From NCBI RefSeq assembly GCF_047718555.1, contig NZ_JBDNRK010000019.1, positions 5,417 to 69,416 of the forward strand: 64,000 nt of DNA, in the 5' to 3' direction. The notes under the pieces are model-generated. The model saw only the letters and a program-made list of their open reading frames with translations. It ran no database searches and was not told the DNA's origin. Position 1 is the stretch's first letter, and each line of letters opens with the position of its first letter. A program made the translations under genes and the position numbers. Of this stretch, positions 44,534 to 53,461 are shown one piece after another. This DNA is from Clostridium_I sp047718555. GTDB taxonomy: Bacteria; Bacillota; Clostridia; Clostridiales; Clostridiaceae.

Positions 44534-44539
44534 AAATAG

Positions 44540-44616
44540 TGGGGTGAATAAAGGGACTCGAACCCTTGACAACCAGTACCACAAACTGGCGCTCTACCAA
44601 CTGAACTATATTCACC
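44540..44616 (-). tRNA. tRNA-His (anticodon GTG), copy 2
   Basis: Identical to 43832, including G-1. Confidence 0.97.
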
Positions 44617-44620
44617 ATAA

Positions 44621-44696
44621 TGGTGCGCCTTCAGGGACTCGAACCCTGGGCACCCTGATTAAGAGTCAGGTGCTCTACCAACTGAGCTAAAAGCGC
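44621..44696 (-). tRNA. tRNA-Lys (anticodon CTT), copy 2
   Basis: 76-nt cloverleaf, acceptor GCGCTTT/AAGGCGC, anticodon loop CTCTTAA. It sits between His and Arg in this half, unlike copy 1, so it was inserted or rearranged after the block duplication. Confidence 0.97.
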
Positions 44697-44709
44697 ATTT
44701 TGTTTTTAA

Positions 44710-44786
<77 letters not shown>

Positions 44787-44793
44787 ATTTTAT

Positions 44794-44867
44794 TGGAGCG
44801 GGTGAAGGGAATCGAACCCTCGTAACCAGCTTGGAAGGCTGGCACTCTACCATTGAGTTACACCCGC
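44794..44867 (-). tRNA. tRNA-Gly (anticodon TCC), copy 3
   Basis: 74-nt cloverleaf, identical to 43997. Confidence 0.97.
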
Positions 44868-44871
44868 TTGG

Positions 44872-44947
44872 TGGTCGGGGTGACAGGGATTGAACCTGCG
44901 ACCTCATGGTCCCAAACCACGCGCGCTCCCATCTGCGCCACACCCCG
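44872..44947 (-). tRNA. tRNA-Pro (anticodon TGG), copy 2
   Basis: 76-nt cloverleaf, identical to 43213. First tRNA of the operon in transcription order. Confidence 0.97.
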
Positions 44948-45000
44948 ATAATTTAATTCATTTTCGTTTTGCTTGCCGCCACCGTTTGACGACAAAAATT

Positions 45001-45029
45001 ATTCTACACTAAGTTCCTTTGTTCGTCAA
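45001..45029 (-). promoter_or_regulatory. Promoter of the tRNA operon
   Basis: TTGACG (minus strand, 45029-45024) and TAGAAT (45006-45001) are 17 bases apart, about 55 bases upstream of the first tRNA (Pro). A run of A/T upstream could act as an UP element. Confidence 0.85.
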
Positions 45030-45057
45030 TAGTTTTTTGGATTTTTTTATTATATTT

Positions 45058-45528
45058 TTATATAGTTTTTATATTAGCCTCTATATTTCCATTAATAATT
45101 TCTATGATAGCTATGCTATTTTTTCCATTTCGCGGCATAGAAACACTACCTGGATTAATAAATAATATTCCATCCTCTTTTATTACTGCTGCTATATGTG
45201 TATGACCAAATAATACCACATCTGCCCCTGTTTCCATTGCTTTATATTTAAGATTTATAAGGCTGCTTTTTACATTGTAATTATGTCCATGAGTTATAAA
45301 AAATTTCTTGCCATCTAGTATTTCTAATCTTTCACTAGGTATATTTTTCGTATAGTCACAATTGCCGCTCACATTTATAATATGTCCATTATAATATTGT
45401 TTTATTTCTTCTATATCCTCTACATTATCTCCTAAATGTATTATTAAATCACATTCTTTTACATGTTCACAGGCATTTTTTATATATCCCTTTAATTTAT
45501 GTGTATCACTTAGTACTCCTATTAGCAT
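45058..45528 (-). CDS. YfcE/MJ0936-type metallophosphodiesterase
   Basis: A 156-residue calcineurin-like phosphoesterase with GVLSDTHK, HLGDNVED, VSGNCDY, THGHNY and FGHTHIA, the full set of metal-binding motifs of the YfcE/MJ0936 group. Natural substrate uncertain. Located downstream of rdgB and rph on the same strand, as in other clostridia, though a full repeat element now separates it from rdgB. Confidence 0.9.
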   Translation of the reverse strand: MLIGVLSDTHKLKGYIKNACEHVKECDLIIHLGDNVEDIEEIKQYYNGHIINVSGNCDYTKNIPSERLEILDGKKFFITHGHNYNVKSSLINLKYKAMETGADVVLFGHTHIAAVIKEDGILFINPGSVSMPRNGKNSIAIIEIINGNIEANIKTI

Positions 45529-45547
45529 ATAAGTTTTCCTCCCTATA

Positions 45548-45707
45548 AGGCATATTCAAATAAATAACTAGTCAGTATGCTAGCCTATTTTGAATCCTAC
45601 TGCGTCAGCAGAACCCTCAGATAGCCAAAGCTATCTTGGTCACCGCTTCCTTGTTGGATTCAAAATATTCGTCCCATCTTTGACTTACTATTTATTTTCA
45701 CATGCCT
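45548..45707. repeat. Full-length MITE-like palindromic repeat, overlapping the end of rdgB
   Basis: 160-bp element (AGGCATATTCAAATAAATAA...TTATTTTCACATGCCT). The middle differs slightly from other copies (AGCCAAAGCTATCTTGGTCACCG in place of the GATAGT loop). Its right terminus supplies the last codons and stop of rdgB. Confidence 0.9.
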
Positions 45708-46300
45708 AACTCTTCCTTCAATTTCTTTTTCAGATTATTTAATGCCTTTCCCCTATGGCTTATACTATTTTTTTCCTTATTAGTCATTTCTGCAAAGGTC
45801 TTTTCCAATTGTGGTACATAAAACAGAGGATCGTATCCAAATCCATCTTTTCCCCTCTTCTGTTCAGTTATAAAGCCTTTTATTTCTTCCTGTACTCTAA
45901 TTTCTCTGTGATTATCTATGATAAGCACTAAAGCACAGACAAATTTAGCTTCCCTTTGGTTTTTATTTTTTTCTTTTAGCATATTAAGCAATTTTTTATT
46001 ATTTTTTTCATCATTTCCGTGCTCTCCTGAAAATCTTGCTGAAAGAACTCCTGGTGCTCCATTCAAAGCATCAACCATAAGCCCTGAATCGTCCGCTAAC
46101 ACCATATAACCTTCTGTAACATCATATACCTCTTTGGCTTTCTTATAAGCGTTATCCATGAAGGTATTTCCATCTTCTAATACATCTATATCAATATTTA
46201 ATTCTCTTAAAGAGAATACATGTAGTTGAAAGTCTTTGAGAATTTCTTTTATTTCCCTAATCTTTCCTTGATTATTACTTGCCACTATAAGCTTATTCAT
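45698..46300 (-). CDS. rdgB: XTP/dITP diphosphatase (RdgB/HAM1)
   Basis: House-cleaning pyrophosphatase removing non-canonical purine nucleotides. The 200-residue product has ASNNQGKIREIKEIL, LADDSGLMVDALNGAPGVLSARFSG and GYDPLFYVP. Its ATG overlaps the rph stop by four bases. The C terminus KEELGM and the TGA stop lie in the terminal repeat of the MITE-like element, so the original end of the gene has been replaced. Confidence 0.93.
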   Translation of the reverse strand: MNKLIVASNNQGKIREIKEILKDFQLHVFSLRELNIDIDVLEDGNTFMDNAYKKAKEVYDVTEGYMVLADDSGLMVDALNGAPGVLSARFSGEHGNDEKNNKKLLNMLKEKNKNQREAKFVCALVLIIDNHREIRVQEEIKGFITEQKRGKDGFGYDPLFYVPQLEKTFAEMTNKEKNSISHRGKALNNLKKKLKEELGM

Positions 46301-47046
46301 TTCCTATCTCCTGTTCCAATCCAAAGTGCATCCATTTTAAGACTACGTTTTTCAATTTCAATCATCTTCTTTATACCATTTTGCCCCAAATCCATTAGTT
46401 GATTTAAATCTTTTCTTGAAAAGGGCTTTTCCTCTCCAGTACCTTGTATCTCTACAAATTCTCCATCATCTGTCATTACAATATTCATATCCACCTGTGC
46501 ATTAGAATCTTCTGCATAACACAGATCTAAAAGTTTTTCATTATTTACTATACCTACACTTATGGCACTTAAATATTTTCTAATTGGATATACCTTAAAA
46601 TTCTTTTTCCTATGTAATTTGTTTACAGCATCTACTATAGCTATAAATGCGCCAGTAATAGCAGTAGTACGTGTCCCACCATCTGCCTGAATTACATCGC
46701 AATCAACCCAAAGTGTCTTTTCTCCAAGGGCCTTGAGATCGACTACTGACCTTAGCACTCTTCCTATGAGTCTCTGTATCTCCATAGTTCTTCCATCTAT
46801 TTTTCCCCTTGTTATATCTCTAATTTTACGAGTTTGAGTTGCTCTAGGCAGCATATTATATTCACAGGTAATCCATCCTTCTCCTTTGCCTCTTATAAAT
46901 ATTGGTACTTTATCCTCAATAGATACATTGCATATAACTCTGGTGTCACCAACCTCAATATAAACCGAACCTTCAGCGTATTTAGTATAGTTTCTTATTA
47001 CATTAACAGACCTCATCTGATCAAATTTTCTTCCGTCAAAACGCAT
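46297..47046 (-). CDS. rph: Ribonuclease PH
   Basis: Phosphorolytic 3' exonuclease that trims tRNA precursors. The 249-residue product starts MRFDGRKFDQMRSV and shows GWITCEYNMLPRATQTR and CDVIQADGGTRTTAITGAF. ATG 47046 follows GGAGG; the TTG at 47058 lies before the ribosome site. Co-transcribed with rdgB (overlap at 46297-46300). Confidence 0.95.
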   Translation of the reverse strand: MRFDGRKFDQMRSVNVIRNYTKYAEGSVYIEVGDTRVICNVSIEDKVPIFIRGKGEGWITCEYNMLPRATQTRKIRDITRGKIDGRTMEIQRLIGRVLRSVVDLKALGEKTLWVDCDVIQADGGTRTTAITGAFIAIVDAVNKLHRKKNFKVYPIRKYLSAISVGIVNNEKLLDLCYAEDSNAQVDMNIVMTDDGEFVEIQGTGEEKPFSRKDLNQLMDLGQNGIKKMIEIEKRSLKMDALWIGTGDRK

Positions 47047-47105
47047 AAAATCCTCCAAAAAATTAATAGCTAATTTACATTTCTATCATTATTGATTGTG
47101 ATTTT

Positions 47106-48086
47106 CTAATTTATAATTTTAAATAATTCATCACTATCCGGTGGTGTCACATCTTCTTCTCTGCCATTTCTTATAATAATAGTTTTCTCTTTAGTAATAC
47201 TTCCTATTATCACAGCTTCTATATTGCTTTTATTTAACAAATCTACTAATTTCTGTCCATTACTGCAAGTTATAAGCATACTGCCTGAGGATATGAATCT
47301 TAGTGGATCCACACCAAATTCATCGCATATCTTTCTGGTAACCTTACTTATTGGCATGGAATCATAGTTCACCTTAAAACCGCATCTACTGGCACTAGAT
47401 ACTTCCCACAATGCACCTAGAACTCCTCCTTCTGTTATATCATGCATACTGTTGACTCCGGCCTGGCCGCAAATTCTACCTTCCTTTACCACACTTATAT
47501 TTTCTATATATCCCTTAGCTTCTTCTATCTCTTCTTCTGTAAGTAATTTATTGACTCTTTCAAATTTGTCATTTATTGCAATGAAAGTGCCCTCCATTCC
47601 AAGCTTTTTAGTAACTATTATATAGTCTCCGGGCTGTGCATTGGCTGTTGATACTGCAGAATTTTTTTTACCCTTTCCGATGGCAGTACAGGAGACTATC
47701 ATTCTATTTACTGCGCTGGTTACCTCTGTATGTCCACCCAATATCTCCAGATTTAACTTTTTACATTCTTCACTTATCTCCTCCATAACCATCTTTATGT
47801 CTGTAAGTGTTGAAGTTTCAGGAGCCATTATAGTTACAAGTATCCCCAAAGGTTCAACTCCACAGGATGCAATATCATTACAATTAATATGCACTGCAAG
47901 TTTTCCTATTCCATTTTCCGAACCCGTTATAGGATCTGTAGACACTACACATTCAAAGTCACCGAATTCTATAACACTGCAATCTTCTCCAATCCCTCCC
48001 CTAATTCTTACATCCTCCCTTTTTATTCCTCTGTTACTATCAATTATTTTCTGTAATTCATAAGAATCAAGTTTACCAACCTTCAT
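47106..48086 (-). CDS. AIR synthase-related (HypE/ThiL-like) protein
   Basis: A 326-residue two-domain ATP-binding protein of the PurM/HypE/SelD/ThiL superfamily. N-terminal GIGEDCSVIEFGDFECVVSTDP gives the metal/phosphate region, followed by HINCNDIASCGVEPLGILV, EILGGHTEVTSAVNR and MHDITEGGVLGALWE as in HypE-like members. It is not next to hydrogenase maturation genes, so it is probably one of the stand-alone paralogs of unknown substrate. Start ATG 48086 follows AGAAAGGAAG. Confidence 0.85.
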   Translation of the reverse strand: MKVGKLDSYELQKIIDSNRGIKREDVRIRGGIGEDCSVIEFGDFECVVSTDPITGSENGIGKLAVHINCNDIASCGVEPLGILVTIMAPETSTLTDIKMVMEEISEECKKLNLEILGGHTEVTSAVNRMIVSCTAIGKGKKNSAVSTANAQPGDYIIVTKKLGMEGTFIAINDKFERVNKLLTEEEIEEAKGYIENISVVKEGRICGQAGVNSMHDITEGGVLGALWEVSSASRCGFKVNYDSMPISKVTRKICDEFGVDPLRFISSGSMLITCSNGQKLVDLLNKSNIEAVIIGSITKEKTIIIRNGREEDVTPPDSDELFKIIN

Positions 48087-48177
48087 AAAAATCTTCCTTT
48101 CTAAAGTAATTATATACACAATTATAGCTATTATTTCATATTATGCTATATAGGATTACTTTTAGGCGGTGTTTATT

Positions 48178-49767
48178 TTGAGATATATAGGACCTTTTTT
48201 AAAGATCAATTGTTTAAATAAAGAAAATATAAAAAATCAATTATTTCACCTTGCAAAAGAAAGTGAAAAAATCATTGTATTGTATTCCAAATTTGGTGTT
48301 TCAGCCTATACTAAAGATTTCAGACACAAAATTATTCCTAATAATGATATTAGCACATTTAATTCATTTTCTCCACTTTTATGCATATACAAAAAAGGAG
48401 ATTGTGAACTTGAAAATTCAGATAATAAATTCAAATGGGCAGAAGAAAAATTTAAGAAAGAAATACCAATATCAAGTAATGCTTTTATGACATTATCACT
48501 ACTAGAATTATCTAGATATTACAAAATTTTAGAAACTATTCATTCCGATAAATCAAATTTAAGCTACGTTTACAATGACCTTGCAAAAAAACAGCTTGAG
48601 TTCTATGCTGCTAATCTCCGAAACTTCGAAGGTGTTTTTATAGACAAAAAAGATATATCTGACTCTTCAGAACCAGAAGTGAGATTTGAAGAAAAATCTA
48701 GCAATTTTAAATTTTCTGATCAAGCATTACTTATGGCTGCTTTTTATAGTTGTTCTCAGCTTTGTAATGTCAAAGATGCTCTTCAATTTAAGAACTTCTC
48801 CTTTGACATATTGAAAATGCTTAAAGACTACAAGGAAAGCATATACGATCTATCCTCAGATGAAATTTCAAAGGTTTGTTTAGCTTTAAATGTATTCTAT
48901 GATCATTCTAAAGATAAGAAGTCACTTTCTCTTCTTTTAGATTTGTATGACTATCTGTCAGAAAATTTAGAACCTAACCCTGAGGATATAAAAGCTATTG
49001 ATATAAGCCTTCAATGTTTATTATTCATAAATTCAGCCCTTATATATAAGCATACAGGACTTTTAAATTATAAAGAGGATTCAATGAAAATTTTAGACAA
49101 AATAAAAAAAACATATAATCCTGAAAATCAAATGTTCGTAAAGGATACTGATAAAAAAGAAATAGACTATAGTTCTGAAGAAATATTATTGTATGTTGTA
49201 AGCACTTTATTATCTCCTGAAGAGGATGAAGATGCATCAATGATTTCTAACATATTTAAGCATCAAATTATTGAATCAGGAATTATTAACAGTTGGCCTG
49301 AGGTTCCAAGCCTCGGAAATCCAGAAAGGTATAAAAATTTTTCTCTCCATTCTGATGACCTGCTAGATGAACAAAATTTTAAAATGCCTTCTATGCCAAC
49401 TCCCGAAGCCTCAAAAACAGCCCCTGTATTCTTAAAATCTGTAACCTATAATAAAAAGAAAAATAGCTTTATTAAATCAAAAAATAGCTTTTACAGCAGT
49501 CAAAATATGTTTTTATTTTTTTTGTTCATATATCTATTTAAACCTGATTACAAAATGGCTTTAAATAGATTAGAAAAAGGAAAATCCTATAAAGATAACT
49601 CCCAATTAGTATTTGAAGATTGCGATTACCAAAAATACAATAATGTTACCAAAAATAATTCCAACGTCGTTAAGAATAATAACTCTAAAAATAACAAGAG
49701 TGATAAGCATAAAAGGCACAAAGATACTGATAAAAAAGCACATAATACTAACGATTATAATTCTTAG
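48178..49767 (+). CDS. Hypothetical protein, ~529 residues, with an Asn/Lys/Ser-rich tail
   Basis: Not assigned. Mostly helical repeats: residues ~100-370 alternate amphipathic helices with spacings like an alpha/alpha toroid or TPR-like solenoid (FMTLSLLELSRYYKIL, ALLMAAFYSCSQLCN, YVVSTLLSPEEDED). A hydrophobic stretch (NMFLFFLFIYLF) near residue 445 precedes a low-complexity tail rich in Asn, Lys, Ser and His. TTG 48178 is better placed after AGGCGGTG than GTG 48169. Divergent from the AIR-synthase-like gene. Confidence 0.75.
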   Translation: MRYIGPFLKINCLNKENIKNQLFHLAKESEKIIVLYSKFGVSAYTKDFRHKIIPNNDISTFNSFSPLLCIYKKGDCELENSDNKFKWAEEKFKKEIPISSNAFMTLSLLELSRYYKILETIHSDKSNLSYVYNDLAKKQLEFYAANLRNFEGVFIDKKDISDSSEPEVRFEEKSSNFKFSDQALLMAAFYSCSQLCNVKDALQFKNFSFDILKMLKDYKESIYDLSSDEISKVCLALNVFYDHSKDKKSLSLLLDLYDYLSENLEPNPEDIKAIDISLQCLLFINSALIYKHTGLLNYKEDSMKILDKIKKTYNPENQMFVKDTDKKEIDYSSEEILLYVVSTLLSPEEDEDASMISNIFKHQIIESGIINSWPEVPSLGNPERYKNFSLHSDDLLDEQNFKMPSMPTPEASKTAPVFLKSVTYNKKKNSFIKSKNSFYSSQNMFLFFLFIYLFKPDYKMALNRLEKGKSYKDNSQLVFEDCDYQKYNNVTKNNSNVVKNNNSKNNKSDKHKRHKDTDKKAHNTNDYNS

Positions 49768-49867
49768 CTCAGAAGTATATGTCACATTATGCATATTAGT
49801 ACAAATGGTTGGATATCATTTATATTAATTAACCTTATATAATAATTATTATTTTAGATACAATTGT

Positions 49868-49917
49868 AAATCCAGGAAACTCTCACTTCTATTAGTTGAG
49901 AGTATCTCACTGGATTT
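49868..49917. terminator. Hairpin between the unknown ORF and the OppA-like gene
   Basis: AAATCCAGGAAACTCTCAC pairs with GTGAGATACTCTC...CTGGATTT in a long imperfect stem between the ends of convergent genes. The T tracts are weak. Confidence 0.6.
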
Positions 49918-49920
49918 ATA

Positions 49921-51570
49921 TTATTTCTCCTGTAAATTTTCTATTAATAAATTTCCAAATTTATTTAGTTTTAATCCTTCTATAGAACTCTTTGAGCACA
50001 CTACAGTATTCTTTGAATACAAAGGGATTACAGGTATATTCTTTATTAATTCATCAATACATTTATTGTATATATCATTCTTTTTATTTTGATCTTTAGT
50101 AACATCTCCAGTATACATAAGATCATCATAGGTAAGATCTTTAAAACCGTATTTATTGTAAGGAGAATTAGATCTCCAAATTTCTAAAAATGACATGGGG
50201 CTATTATAATTTATATTGTATTCACCCAAATACATATCATAATTATTGCTTTTAATAACTTTACCAATTTCTTCACTGCTGTATCCCTGAAGATCAAATT
50301 TTATATTATTAACTACGGCTGCTTTGTTATTGGAATTATTATTTTTTGCAAGAGTATTATTTATCATTTTAACAATATCTTCACAGATTTTTTTATTATC
50401 TTCATTATCTACATATATAAATTTTATTATATCTTCTTTATTATAATTACTGTTATTAAGATATTTTAAAGCTTCATTCTGTGAATTACTGATAATACCT
50501 TTATTCTTTACTTGTGATAAATTCATTCCTTTTGGGAAATATGAAGATATAGCTTCTCCACAATCACCAACCACATTATTCTTTAGCTCATTCCTATCAA
50601 TGGCTAAGCTTACACCTTCTCTGAAATTATAATTTGAGGCCATATTTTTACTATTAAAATTAAAGAATAGCCCTTTAACTGAAAGATCAGGAAAAATACT
50701 AGCCTCACCTTTACTTTTTAATCTATCTATCTCCGTTGAAGGTGGATTTAAAAAAATATCAACATTGTTATAGGTTTCAAAATCAGCTAAAGAATAAGCA
50801 CTTCCATTTTTATTTGTAGCTAACATAATTTCATTACTTTTAACTGAATCTTTAAACACATAGTTTTTGTTTTTGCTTAAAAGTATATTTCCACTACTAT
50901 CTACCTCTTTAATGGAAAATGCACCTGAATAATTTATATTTTCATAATCCTTTTTCCAATTGGCAATATTACTATCAATTTTTCTAAGACCATACATTGG
51001 TTGAGCTAATAGTTCTAAAAAATATGGACTGGGATAATTTAATCTTATCTGAACCACATTTTGTTTAGGCGCTGTAATAGCCACAGTTGAAAAATCTTTA
51101 TTACCAGATACAAAGTCAGATACACCGTAAATACATTTTAATTCATATCTATACACACTATTATAATCTTGAGATAATATACCCCTAAAAAAATCTACGA
51201 AGTCCTGAGCTGTAATATCACTTCCATCACTCCATTTTATATTATCCTTTAATGTAAAAGTATATACTAATCCATCCTTTGAAATGTCGCAATTTTGAGC
51301 CAATGCATAGCCCACACTGCTATTACCATTATTATCTTCTTTGTCATAAACCAGCCCCTGAAATAATATTCTTTCCAGTTCTCTTACTCTAGAGGAATTC
51401 ACATCAGTTTTACTTAAATCATCTGGTAAATTTCCTATATCATACATTAGATATCTATTCTTTTGACTAATTGTACTTATATCGTCTTTTTTTTCTACGC
51501 ATCCAGAAAAAATTAGAATTACGCAAATAATAATTAAAATTATACTTAAATATCTCTTTAAAATTTTCAT
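49921..51570 (-). CDS. OppA-like peptide/nickel ABC transporter substrate-binding lipoprotein
   Basis: A ~549-residue family 5 extracellular solute-binding protein. It has a lipoprotein signal (IILIIICVILIF, lipobox FSGC) and the family landmarks QNCDISKDGLVYTFTLKDNIKWSDG near residue 100 and GVSLAIDRNELKNNVVG in the second lobe. No permease or ATPase genes are adjacent, so it may serve a transporter elsewhere or act as a receptor. ATG 51570 is used; the frame also opens with GTG 51576. Confidence 0.88.
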   Translation of the reverse strand: MKILKRYLSIILIIICVILIFSGCVEKKDDISTISQKNRYLMYDIGNLPDDLSKTDVNSSRVRELERILFQGLVYDKEDNNGNSSVGYALAQNCDISKDGLVYTFTLKDNIKWSDGSDITAQDFVDFFRGILSQDYNSVYRYELKCIYGVSDFVSGNKDFSTVAITAPKQNVVQIRLNYPSPYFLELLAQPMYGLRKIDSNIANWKKDYENINYSGAFSIKEVDSSGNILLSKNKNYVFKDSVKSNEIMLATNKNGSAYSLADFETYNNVDIFLNPPSTEIDRLKSKGEASIFPDLSVKGLFFNFNSKNMASNYNFREGVSLAIDRNELKNNVVGDCGEAISSYFPKGMNLSQVKNKGIISNSQNEALKYLNNSNYNKEDIIKFIYVDNEDNKKICEDIVKMINNTLAKNNNSNNKAAVVNNIKFDLQGYSSEEIGKVIKSNNYDMYLGEYNINYNSPMSFLEIWRSNSPYNKYGFKDLTYDDLMYTGDVTKDQNKKNDIYNKCIDELIKNIPVIPLYSKNTVVCSKSSIEGLKLNKFGNLLIENLQEK

Positions 51571-51814
51571 ACACACATACCTTTACTAAAACATACTTTT
51601 AATCAAGTTTAAGCAGTAAAAACTCTTTATTAGAAGCTTTCAATTCTATTTAATATCCTAATTATATAGATACATTAGAATAAAAACTGTACTACTACTT
51701 ATAAATTATTTCTTTGAAAATACCCTGCTATTAATCATTATTAACATTTGTTGCCTGTTATAAACAATATTTAATGTATGGACAGAGCATTTATATTATT
51801 AATCATAAGAAAGC

Positions 51815-51864
51815 AAAAGAACACCAATAACTCCAAGATATATAATGGATTATCAGTGTTCTTC
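51815..51864 (-). terminator. Terminator of the gatCAB operon
   Basis: Minus strand: AGAAGAACACTGATAA pairs with TTATTGGTGTTCTTTTG, ending TTTTGC. Lies 150 bases past gatB. The rest of 51571-52016 has no gene. Confidence 0.65.
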
Positions 51865-52016
51865 TGTATTTAGTTATTACAATTATTTTTTATTCAGCCT
51901 AATTAATATAATATATTAGCTGCAATTAAAATTATTCATTTAATAAATAAAATTTAGTCAACATCTGTTTAAAATGAATAGCATTATTGTATATATTATT
52001 ATTTAATGATTAAATT

Positions 52017-53447
52017 TTAATAGTTTTTTATTTCTTCATTAACAAGCTTATTTACAATCTGAGGATTTGCCTTTCCCTTGGTTTCTTTCATAACAAGCCC
52101 TACAATAAATCCAAGAACTCTTTTTCTTCCATTTTTATAATCTTCTATGGATTTCTCATTATTGTCTAATATGTTCTTTACTACTTTAAGAATTTCATCT
52201 TCATTGCTATTTTGAATTAATCCTTTTTCTTCAATAACGATTTTAGGATCCTTACCCGTGTCAAACATATCAACAATAACTTTTTTTCCTATGGCATTAG
52301 ATATAGTACCTGAATTTATAAGTTTTATAAGTTCTGCCAACTGCTCTGGAGTAAATTTTAAATCCTCCACCCATACAGCATTTTCCTTCATTATTTTAGA
52401 TATATCACCCATAAGCCAATTTGAAGCAGCTTTAGCATCTCCACTTGCCAGTGCAGCCTTTTCAAAGAAATCAGCCATAGACATAGTAAGGGTAAGCACT
52501 CCTGCATCATATTTAGGAATTTTAAACTGCTGAACAAATCTAGCCTCTTTTTCATAAGGAAGTTCTGGTATTGTTTTTCTTATCTCTTCAATCCATTCAT
52601 CCCCTATATTTAAAGTTACAAGATCTCCTTCAGGAAAATATCTGTAATCATTGGCAAATTCTTTACTTCTCATTATGGCGGTTACATTGTTGTTATCATC
52701 CCATCTTCTTGTATCCTGAGTAAGCTTTTCTCCATTTTCTAAGGCCGCTATTTGTCTTTCTATTTCATAGTTTAAAGCTTTATCTAGTGCTTTAAAAGAG
52801 TTCATATTTTTTATTTCTGTTCTTACACCAAATTTATCAGAACCTTTTTCCATAACAGAAATATTTGCATCACATCTAAGAGACCCCTCTTCCATCTTAC
52901 AATCGGAAACACCAATGCAGGAGAGTATACTCTTTAATTTTTCAAGATATTGTACTGCTTCTTTAGGGCTTCTAAGGTCTGGCCTTGATACAATTTCTGC
53001 TAGAGGCACTCCTGCTCTGTTAAAATCAACAAGAGTTCCTACTCCTGTATGTAGAAGCTTACCTGCATCCTCTTCTATATGAATTCTCTCTATTCCTATT
53101 TTTTTAGCGCTGCCATCTTCCAATTCAATTTCAATATATCCATCTGTGCAAAGAGGCAATTCATCCTGGCTTATTTGATAATTTTTAGGACAATCCGGAT
53201 AGAAATAATTTTTTCTATCCATTCTTCCGTACTTAGTTATAGAGCAATTTAATGCAAGACCTGCTTTGATTCCGTACTCTACTACTCTTTTATTTAAATG
53301 CGGAAGTGCACCAGGAAGGCCCAGACACACAGGACAAACATGAGTATTAGGCTGACCTCCAAACTCTGTTGTGCATCCACAATATATTTTAGTTTTTGTT
53401 GAAAGTTCAGTATGAACTTCAAGTCCTATTACAACTTCATATTCCAT
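52017..53447 (-). CDS. gatB: Asp/Glu-tRNA amidotransferase subunit B
   Basis: Kinase/tRNA-binding subunit of GatCAB. The 476-residue product starts MEYEVVIGLEVH and carries the zinc-site CGCTTEFG...HVCPVCLGLPG, KNYFYPDCPKNYQISQ and the C-terminal YqeY-like helical domain. ATG 53447 is the family start; ATG 53459 sits on the ribosome site. Fifteen bases after gatA. Confidence 0.95.
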   Translation of the reverse strand: MEYEVVIGLEVHTELSTKTKIYCGCTTEFGGQPNTHVCPVCLGLPGALPHLNKRVVEYGIKAGLALNCSITKYGRMDRKNYFYPDCPKNYQISQDELPLCTDGYIEIELEDGSAKKIGIERIHIEEDAGKLLHTGVGTLVDFNRAGVPLAEIVSRPDLRSPKEAVQYLEKLKSILSCIGVSDCKMEEGSLRCDANISVMEKGSDKFGVRTEIKNMNSFKALDKALNYEIERQIAALENGEKLTQDTRRWDDNNNVTAIMRSKEFANDYRYFPEGDLVTLNIGDEWIEEIRKTIPELPYEKEARFVQQFKIPKYDAGVLTLTMSMADFFEKAALASGDAKAASNWLMGDISKIMKENAVWVEDLKFTPEQLAELIKLINSGTISNAIGKKVIVDMFDTGKDPKIVIEEKGLIQNSNEDEILKVVKNILDNNEKSIEDYKNGRKRVLGFIVGLVMKETKGKANPQIVNKLVNEEIKNY

Positions 53448-53461
53448 TCTATTCACCATCC

